Source: CAZDDW01 sp043811105 (lineage in GTDB: Bacteria > Patescibacteriota > Patescibacteriia > UBA9934 > CAZDDW01). From it: 8,781 nucleotides of DNA. The notes beneath the pieces are model-generated. The model was not told the DNA's origin. It worked only from the letters and a program-made list of their open reading frames with translations, and searched no databases. Each line of letters opens with the position of its first letter. The stretch's first letter is position 1. The stretch lies in assembly GCA_043811105.1 (NCBI GenBank), contig JBDRNK010000083.1, positions 1-8,781 of the forward strand, in the 5' to 3' direction. This document shows, in pieces, positions 3,858 to 8,781 of this stretch. The position numbers and the translations under genes were made by a program.

Positions 3858-3934
3858 GGCGGGATAGCTCAGTTGGTTAGAGCGTAGGACTCATAAGCCT
3901 AAGGTCGTGGGTTCGAACCCCACTCCCGCTACCA
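3858..3934 (+). tRNA. tRNA-Met(CAT), elongator type
   Basis: A 77-nt tRNA with encoded CCA. Acceptor GGCGGGA pairs with TCCCGCT (G1-U72 wobble). The D arm is AGCTCAGTTGGTTAGAGC, the anticodon arm TAGGA-CTCATAA-GCCTA with anticodon CAT and an A-G mismatch closing the loop, and the T arm GTGGG-TTCGAAC-CCCAC. It lacks initiator features. A lysidine-modified tRNA-Ile2, which also has CAT, cannot be excluded from sequence alone. No clear terminator separates it from the next tRNA, which has its own promoter. Confidence 0.92.
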
Positions 3935-3995
3935 GCCCTTGATTTAAAAGGAAATCTTGCTGGCAGGCACGGCTGTTGTTGGACAGGTCGGTTAA

Positions 3996-4024
3996 TTGAC
4001 AAAAAAGACAGTGTTGGTTATAAT
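3996..4024 (+). promoter_or_regulatory. Consensus promoter of tRNA-fMet
   Basis: TTGACA (3996-4001), a 17-bp spacer and TATAAT (4019-4024): a perfect sigma70-type promoter. The start is expected near 4031, 8 nt before the mature tRNA. Confidence 0.88.
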
Positions 4025-4038
4025 GCGCAACACAACAT

Positions 4039-4115
<77 letters not shown>

Positions 4116-4121
4116 AAAAAT

Positions 4122-4146
4122 ACTCAGCAAAAGCTGGGTGTTTTTT
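4122..4146 (+). terminator. Rho-independent terminator after tRNA-fMet
   Basis: ACTCAGC (4122-4128) pairs with GCTGGGT (4133-4139), loop AAAA, followed by G and six Ts (4141-4146). An A-run just upstream can extend the stem. Confidence 0.85.
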
Positions 4147-4171
4147 GTTGTTTAATTAATTATGCAAGTGC

Positions 4172-4200
4172 TTGACAATCTTTGTCATTAATGGTAAAAC
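4172..4200 (+). promoter_or_regulatory. Promoter of the HAD-like gene
   Basis: TTGACA (4172-4177), a 17-bp spacer and TAAAAC (4195-4200). The start is expected near 4207, giving a leader of about 100 nt. That leader has a small hairpin (CTCTTA at 4214-4219 with TAAGAG at 4223-4228) and a GGAG ribosome site at 4298-4301. Confidence 0.75.
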
Positions 4201-4307
4201 TTGGCCATCAAGTCTCTTATTTTAAGAGTCCTGAGTACCTTAAACAGGTAGCTGAATCGTGGAGAAAAAGTTGACGCGTTTAATCAAGAACACGCTCGGA
4301 GTACCAA

Positions 4308-5108
4308 ATGCCAGAGAGCAATGGGTACGTCGACGTGGTCTGCGTCGACGCCATGAAAACAGTTTTCGAATGGGAAGATGCCGAAGCTCCGTTTCAGCTC
4401 TACGCTGATGCGGCGGATAGGCAAGTAACCACAGCCTTCAAAAACTCTCTTTGCCGAACCCTGCGGGCACGACGTCGAGAGTTTCTCAATGATGATGAGG
4501 ATATTGAAACTTATTGGCGAAAGGTAAATGTTGCTGTTCTCGGTGATATGAATCAAAGACTGGGTGAGTCTGAAAAAGAAACTCGCAGTCAAACGATTCG
4601 ACGAACCATTACCAGCGATACTGCCCTGTATGTTGTCCGTGATGACATGCGTAACGCCATGGAACGTCTGAGCGAGTTTTGTCATCAGCATGGCTGGTGG
4701 TTGGTACTTGCTTCGAATCAGAACCAGCAAGTGCTGGCCAACATGGTTTCCACATTTGGTCTTGGCGACGTTTTTGACAAGCAGTACACGCCAACCAACC
4801 TGGGAGCACACAAGCCTTCACTTGGCTTCTGGTATGCGATCAGGGGGTATGGTGTAGTCAGTAAGCGAATTTTGGCCATGTTTGGAAACTCGCTGGAAAA
4901 TGATGCTGTCGCGGCTAAGGTTCCGATTCAGGTTTTCTTGCATGATCGGACCGGAGGGCGAGCCAGAGTCCTGGCCAAGATGCCGGGTACAACCGATCTG
5001 CCCGACTGGGTCTATAGACGGAGGGATCGTGGTCTGATCAAGATCTACTCTGACCCAGCTTCTTTCGTTGATGAACCCATGGAACTCCTGGGTGAAAAAT
5101 ACGCCTGA
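4308..5108 (+). CDS. HAD-superfamily hydrolase-like protein
   Basis: A 266-aa protein with the four HAD motifs in order: motif I VCVDAMKTVF (11-20, nucleophile Asp14), motif II LVLASNQN (132-139, Ser136), motif III GAHKPSLGFW (166-175, Lys169) and motif IV FGNSLENDAVAAK (192-204). A helical insert between motifs I and II would be the C1 cap. Position +2 after the nucleophile is Met instead of the usual Asp, so the general acid of phosphatases is missing. Haloacid dehalogenases also lack it (DAYGT), but the substrate here cannot be predicted. The GGAG at 4298-4301, 6 nt before the ATG, supports this start. The gene has its own promoter and terminator, is soluble, and is more GC-rich than the parAB pair next to it. 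A catalytically altered or non-hydrolytic HAD protein is possible. Confidence 0.75.
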   Translation: MPESNGYVDVVCVDAMKTVFEWEDAEAPFQLYADAADRQVTTAFKNSLCRTLRARRREFLNDDEDIETYWRKVNVAVLGDMNQRLGESEKETRSQTIRRTITSDTALYVVRDDMRNAMERLSEFCHQHGWWLVLASNQNQQVLANMVSTFGLGDVFDKQYTPTNLGAHKPSLGFWYAIRGYGVVSKRILAMFGNSLENDAVAAKVPIQVFLHDRTGGRARVLAKMPGTTDLPDWVYRRRDRGLIKIYSDPASFVDEPMELLGEKYA

Positions 5109-5135
5109 GGCTCGAGATCTTCGAGCCTCTTTTTT
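5107..5135 (+). terminator. Rho-independent terminator after the HAD-like gene
   Basis: GAGGCTCGA (5107-5115) pairs with TCGAGCCTC (5121-5129), a 9-bp stem with loop GATCT, followed by six Ts. The stem begins inside the TGA stop codon. Confidence 0.9.
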
Positions 5136-5159
5136 ATTTCTTTTTTTCTTTTTTTCCGC

Positions 5160-5165
5160 TATAAT
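5160..5165 (+). promoter_or_regulatory. -10 box for parA
   Basis: TATAAT, 14 nt before the parA ATG at 5180. Upstream is a T-rich stretch with no good -35. The start would be near 5172, leaving a leader of about 8 nt and no room for a Shine-Dalgarno sequence. Confidence 0.6.
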
Positions 5166-5179
5166 AGATCAGTAATTGT

Positions 5180-5953
5180 ATGGCACACATAATTTCGGTA
5201 GTCAATCAGAAGGGTGGAGTGGGGAAAACCACCACGGCGCTAAATTTGGCGGCGTGTCTTTCTGAGCTGGGAAAATTTGTTTTGCTGATCGACCTGGATC
5301 CACAAGCAAACGCCACTTCAGGATTGGGAATTGATCACCAGGTTCTTGAAGATAGTGTTTATGATGGAATTATCGGTAACAAGAACATGAAGGAGTTGGT
5401 CTATGCCACCGATCATGAAGGCTTTCGAATAATTCCGGCCCACGCTAATCTGGCTGGAGTGAACATTGAATTAGTTGATGCTCAGGAGCGAGAATGGTTT
5501 TTGCATAAAGCCTTGCTGGAAATTCGAAATGATTATGATTATGTTATTATTGATAATCCACCATCCTTGGGGATTTTGACTTTGAATGGAATTGTGGCTG
5601 CGGATTCAATTTTAATTCCGGTGCAAGCTGAATATTATGCTCTTGAAGGTTTGAGTCAACTATTAAACACAGTCAATTTAGTTAAGGAGAACATTAAGTC
5701 TGATCTTGAGGTAATGGGAGCTGTAATAACCATGTTCGATGCTCGAACAAAATTATCCGGCGATGTTTTACAAGAGCTTTATCAACATTTTCCAAATCGA
5801 ATTTTTCGATCAGTCATTCCGCGCAGTGTTCGTTTAGCCGAAGCCCCTTCATTTGGAAAAACGATTATTGGCTATGAACCGAAATCAAAAGCCGCTAGAG
5901 CTTATCAACGCCTGGCCCAGGAGCTGATTATGAAAGATGAAGGGCAATTATAA
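5180..5953 (+). CDS. parA: ParA/Soj chromosome-partition ATPase
   Basis: A 257-aa P-loop ATPase of the ParA/MinD group. The deviant Walker A motif NQKGGVGKTT (9-18) has the signature Lys11 and Lys16. Walker A' is LLIDLDPQAN (35-44) and Walker B is YVIIDNPPSLG near residues 120-130. The length is typical of chromosomal Soj-type proteins that lack an N-terminal DNA-binding extension. ATP-dependent dimers bind the nucleoid nonspecifically and are released by ParB, moving the origin region. The gene is directly followed by parB (35-bp gap). No Shine-Dalgarno sequence is visible before the ATG and the mRNA may be almost leaderless. Confidence 0.95.
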   Translation: MAHIISVVNQKGGVGKTTTALNLAACLSELGKFVLLIDLDPQANATSGLGIDHQVLEDSVYDGIIGNKNMKELVYATDHEGFRIIPAHANLAGVNIELVDAQEREWFLHKALLEIRNDYDYVIIDNPPSLGILTLNGIVAADSILIPVQAEYYALEGLSQLLNTVNLVKENIKSDLEVMGAVITMFDARTKLSGDVLQELYQHFPNRIFRSVIPRSVRLAEAPSFGKTIIGYEPKSKAARAYQRLAQELIMKDEGQL

Positions 5954-5988
5954 TATATTTTATTATTTGTTTATTTTTTTAGTTTCTT

Positions 5989-6831
5989 ATGTCAAAAACC
6001 GGCCTTGGTCGAGGGTTGTCGTCCTTGATCCCAAATAAAAATGAAGATAGTCCACCAGTGGTAAAAGATCAACCCCAGGTTCATGAATCAGAGGTGGCTA
6101 TTGAAAAAGTTCATCATAATCCAAGACAACCGCGTCAGGAATTTGATGAACAAAATTTAGCGGATCTGGTTAGATCGATTGCCAAGCATGGAATTCTTCA
6201 GCCACTGGTTGTTTCCGTTCGAGAAGATGGTCAGTATGAATTGATTGCTGGCGAGCGTCGGTTAAGAGCGGCAAAAAAAGCCGGTGAGAAAAAGGTGCCA
6301 ATTGTTATTCGTACAGTAAATGATCAAGAAAAACTTGAGTTGGCTTTGATTGAAAATATTCAACGAGCTGATTTGAATCCTTTGGAAGAAGCCTCGGCAT
6401 ATAAAACTTTAACGGATGAGTTTGATCTAACGCAAGATCAAGTGTCTGAACGGGTCGGCAAAGCACGATCAACAGTAGCCAACGTCATTCGTCTATTGGA
6501 GTTGCCAGAAGATATCAAACAGGCTTTGCGCGAGGGCAGACTTTCACGAACACACGCTCGTACTTTATTGGCGGAAAAAGATCCTGGAAAACAAAAACAG
6601 CTTTTTCAGGCTGTGCTTGGGGGGGATATGACTGTGCGTGAAGTCGAGGCTCGGGCTATTGGCAAGCGACATCAATCCGGTAAAGATCCGAATTTAACAG
6701 CGCTTGAACAAGAATTACAGTCTTATTTAGGAACAAAGGTTTCAATTCAAGATAACGGTGGTCAGGGAAAAATTATTGTTGAATATTATTCTCGTGAAGA
6801 TTTAAAAAAGTTAAAGGAACGTCTTAGCTAG
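5989..6831 (+). CDS. parB: ParB/Spo0J chromosome-partition CTPase
   Basis: A 280-aa ParB-family protein. The N-terminus GLGRGLSSLIP (5-15) is the ParA-interacting peptide. The CTP-binding/ParB domain contains GERRLRAAKKAG (88-99) and ENIQRADLNPLEEA (122-135). A helix-turn-helix for parS binding follows at about 147-170, and the C-terminal dimerisation segment ends IIVEYYSREDLKKLKERL. ParB loads at parS as a CTP clamp and stimulates ParA. I saw no sequence resembling the canonical parS palindrome (GTTTCACGTGAAAC) in the window. The gap after parA is AT-rich (TATAAT at 5949-5954) with no Shine-Dalgarno before the ATG. The TAG stop overlaps the convergent RSH gene stop in a shared CTAG at 6828-6831. 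Confidence 0.95.
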   Translation: MSKTGLGRGLSSLIPNKNEDSPPVVKDQPQVHESEVAIEKVHHNPRQPRQEFDEQNLADLVRSIAKHGILQPLVVSVREDGQYELIAGERRLRAAKKAGEKKVPIVIRTVNDQEKLELALIENIQRADLNPLEEASAYKTLTDEFDLTQDQVSERVGKARSTVANVIRLLELPEDIKQALREGRLSRTHARTLLAEKDPGKQKQLFQAVLGGDMTVREVEARAIGKRHQSGKDPNLTALEQELQSYLGTKVSIQDNGGQGKIIVEYYSREDLKKLKERLS

Positions 6832-8306
6832 TGATGAATAATTTCTCGCAACCAACCTTTCATGGTTTTTTTGGTTGCGTTTTTTATTTTCTGTCGAGCT
6901 TGGTTGGTTTTAACAAATTTAAGCCAATCAGCATTTGGCCCTTTCCGGTTTTTATCAACGACAATTTCACACATATCACCGGACTTTAAAGCTGTATCCA
7001 GGTTGACCATTTTTTCGTTTATTTTTGCAGCCACGGCTTTATCACCAATATCAGTATGGATGGCGTAGGCAAAATCAACTGGTGTGGCTTCTTCTGGAAG
7101 ATCCATCACATCACCCTTAGGAGTAAAAACAAAAATTCGGTCTTGAAAGATATCGATTTTTAATTTTTCCAGTTTATCCAAATAATCCTTTTTATCTGAA
7201 ATTTCTTTTTGAATTTTTGCCAGCTCTTCCATCCATTCAACCGTTTTGACTTTATTTGATCCGGTTTCTTTAAAACGCCAATGAGCGGCCACACCATATT
7301 CTGCCAGCTCATGCATTTCTTGTGTTCGAATTTGTAACTCAACAATGTGCCCGCGGTCACAAAAAACGGTGGTGTGCAGAGATTGGTAGCCGTTTGGTTT
7401 TGGTTGAGAAATATAATCTTTTATTCTTCCGGACATTGGCGCCCAGCGATTATGCATGATTCCAAGTACGGCATAACAATCAGCAACATCATTGATAATA
7501 ATTCGAACAGCGATCAGATCATGTACTTTTTCAATGTCGTTGTCTTTTCGTTTCAATTTTTTATAAAGGCTGTAAAGCCGTTTGGCTCGGCCGTGAACAG
7601 AAGTGTAATTAATATCAGCCTCATCTAGTATCTGACAAATTTTTTCAATCAATTCGTCAACATACGGTTTTAGTGGGGTGATGTGAGCCTCATAAATTTC
7701 CAGGGTTTTCAGATAGTCTTCCGGATAGGCATAACTAAACGCCGCATCCTCAAGCTCACCTTTAATTTCCCGCATACCCAGCCGTCCGGCAATCGGACCA
7801 TAGATATCAAGTGTCTCTTGCGAAGTTCTTCGTTGTTTATCAATTGGTCGAGCGTAAAGGGTTTTTAGATTATGTAAACGATCAGCAAATTTTATAAAGA
7901 CAACACGAACATCAGTGGCCATAGCCAGAAACATTCGTCGCATGTTTTCGCTGTATCGTTCAATGCCCTTGTAGTAGGCTTTACGTAATTTCGTTTCAGC
8001 TTCAACCAAATTTGCAATCTCAGAACCAAACTTTTTTTCCAGCTCCTCTCTGCCCACATCGCCATCTTCCATAACATCATGAAGCAAACCGGCGGCAACA
8101 ACATTTAAACCCAAATTCATTTCAGCCAGTCGACAGGCCGTAGCTACCGGATGGGTAATATAGGGATGACCACTATCACGCATGGTTTGGCCATGAACTT
8201 TTTCAGCAAAATTATAAGCCTCCCGAATTAGTTTAAGATTCGGATTTTTATATGAGCCGGTGATCAACTCTTCAAGATCTTCAATTGTAGGAGCAATTGA
8301 GTCCAT
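6828..8306 (-). CDS. RSH-family (p)ppGpp synthetase/hydrolase, short form
   Basis: A 492-aa RelA/SpoT homologue controlling the alarmone ppGpp. The hydrolase HD domain has THPVA (His52), LLHDVMED (His76-Asp77) and FADRLHNLKTL (Asp142), so the metal ligands are intact. The synthetase domain has GRAKRLYSLYKKL (239-251), VRIIINDVADCY (267-278), GRIKDYI with NGYQSLHT (293-312) and ELQIRT (323-328). A TGS domain (about 388-450, IFVFTPKGDVMDLP) follows, and the protein ends about 40 residues later. The C-terminal helical, zinc-finger and ACT domains of full-length Rel proteins (700+ aa) are missing. Both activities look possible by motif. The ATG at 8306 is followed by an acceptable N-terminus and no better upstream start is seen. 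It is convergent with parB (3-bp overlap) and divergent from the gene at 8374. Confidence 0.93.
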   Translation of the reverse strand: MDSIAPTIEDLEELITGSYKNPNLKLIREAYNFAEKVHGQTMRDSGHPYITHPVATACRLAEMNLGLNVVAAGLLHDVMEDGDVGREELEKKFGSEIANLVEAETKLRKAYYKGIERYSENMRRMFLAMATDVRVVFIKFADRLHNLKTLYARPIDKQRRTSQETLDIYGPIAGRLGMREIKGELEDAAFSYAYPEDYLKTLEIYEAHITPLKPYVDELIEKICQILDEADINYTSVHGRAKRLYSLYKKLKRKDNDIEKVHDLIAVRIIINDVADCYAVLGIMHNRWAPMSGRIKDYISQPKPNGYQSLHTTVFCDRGHIVELQIRTQEMHELAEYGVAAHWRFKETGSNKVKTVEWMEELAKIQKEISDKKDYLDKLEKLKIDIFQDRIFVFTPKGDVMDLPEEATPVDFAYAIHTDIGDKAVAAKINEKMVNLDTALKSGDMCEIVVDKNRKGPNADWLKFVKTNQARQKIKNATKKTMKGWLREIIHH

Positions 8307-8352
8307 AGATGTATTATTAAATCTACTCGGGTTTAAAAAAGTTGTAAAGTGG

Positions 8353-8358
8353 TAAAAT
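8353..8358 (+). promoter_or_regulatory. Possible -10 box for the rightmost gene
   Basis: TAAAAT, 15 nt before the ATG at 8374, with a weak -35 region. The spacing would again give a leader of only about 9 nt, like the parA and membrane-protein genes. Confidence 0.35.
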
Positions 8359-8373
8359 ATTTGATAGCATTAA

Positions 8374-8781
8374 ATGGATAACATAAAAAATATGAATAGA
8401 TCTGAAAAACAAGCATTTGAAGCGGAAATGAAGGAAGAGTATAAAGCTACGGCCGAAGCCTTGAAAGAAAAGCAAGAAGATCGACAAGCCAAGTTAAAAG
8501 CGCAATTGGAAAAAGCTCATGCTGCTGTGTCTAAAGAAGCAGAAGCAAGGCAATTGGCAAAGGCTCGAGTTGAAGCACAAAGAGCTGCAGAACAAGCCGG
8601 GCGTCAATCAAAGTTTGAGGCCGAGTATGGATCAACTACGGAATCATTGAAAGATGTGGTAGATCTTGAAGCATCACCTGAAGAAGTGAAAAAAATGATC
8701 AAGGAAAAGAAGAAAAGAGAAAAGATAAAAATCAGTCAGAATCAAATCAAGACTGTAACTGCGGTTGGAACGGTTGGGGGG
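8374..8781 (+). CDS. Charged coiled-coil protein, N-terminal part (runs off the window)
   Basis: The frame is open from ATG 8374 to the last base (136 codons, no stop). An alternative in-frame ATG is at 8392. The sequence begins MDNIKNMNRSEKQAF and is rich in Lys, Glu, Ala and Gln, with long predicted helical stretches (about 8-90), consistent with a coiled coil. A second charged part ends KKKREKIKISQNQ and leads into TVTAVGTVGG at the border, which could be the start of a membrane segment or glycine-rich linker. No enzymatic motif is visible and I do not recognise the family. It is divergent from the RSH gene (67 bp between start codons). Confidence 0.65.
   Translation, partial: MDNIKNMNRSEKQAFEAEMKEEYKATAEALKEKQEDRQAKLKAQLEKAHAAVSKEAEARQLAKARVEAQRAAEQAGRQSKFEAEYGSTTESLKDVVDLEASPEEVKKMIKEKKKREKIKISQNQIKTVTAVGTVGG

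Noticed and set aside
3394..3867. 157-aa plus-strand reading frame, and overlapping frames at 3450-3830 (+), 3426-3647 (-) and 3554-3772 (-)
   Set aside because: They cover the tRNA-Leu locus; strings such as EGLEPSRCCHHGILSPARLPVPPS and MAELVDARDSKSRDG-type peptides are well-known translations of tRNA genes, not proteins.
5180..6831. Canonical parS site near parAB
   Set aside because: No GTTTCACGTGAAAC-like 14-16 bp palindrome was found by eye; a diverged site cannot be excluded.
7347..7628. Plus-strand frames inside the RSH gene (6862-7068, 7347-7628, 7683-7868)
   Set aside because: Antisense shadows of a well-supported RSH coding sequence.

Overview
The window looks like a chromosomal segment of a Patescibacteria/CPR-type bacterium. 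This is inferred from the type of reverse transcriptase, Avd and diversified protein, very short or absent leaders before several genes, a short RSH protein without an ACT domain, and small compact genes. I cannot name the lineage from sequence alone.

Left part (1-2900): after the tail of a probable glycosyltransferase comes a complete diversity-generating retroelement (DGR). A strong promoter (TTGACA-N17-TATATT) drives a 210-aa target protein whose C-terminus carries the variable repeat (VR, 767-904). The template repeat (TR, 1293-1430) lies about 390 bp downstream and is followed by its own terminator. VR and TR align without gaps. Of 18 differences, 16 fall on TR adenines and the other two are T/C differences at the 5' edge. 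A DGR-type reverse transcriptase (1837-2838, +) follows. Between TR and RT, on the opposite strand, lies an Avd-like accessory gene (1439-1825, -) that has no start codon in its own frame; its likely ATG is separated from it by a G10/C10 homopolymer. Two perfect palindromes follow the VR. Together RT, Avd and TR RNA would rewrite the VR codons of the target protein.

Middle part (2900-4150): a small membrane protein, then a very unusual tRNA locus. On the minus strand an intact tRNA-Leu(CAA) sits inside a second tRNA-Leu(CAA), which is split by three palindromic insertions (107, 53 and 65 nt) located between the D and anticodon arms, in the anticodon loop and in the T loop. Divergently, a tRNA-Met(CAT) and an initiator tRNA-fMet(CAT) each have a good sigma70-type promoter.

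Right part (4150-8781): a HAD-superfamily protein with its own promoter and terminator, a parA-parB chromosome-partition pair, a convergent RSH-family (p)ppGpp synthetase/hydrolase sharing a CTAG stop with parB, and the start of a charged coiled-coil protein that runs off the window. This part is ordinary housekeeping content. The DGR and the nested tRNA-Leu locus are the parts worth attention.
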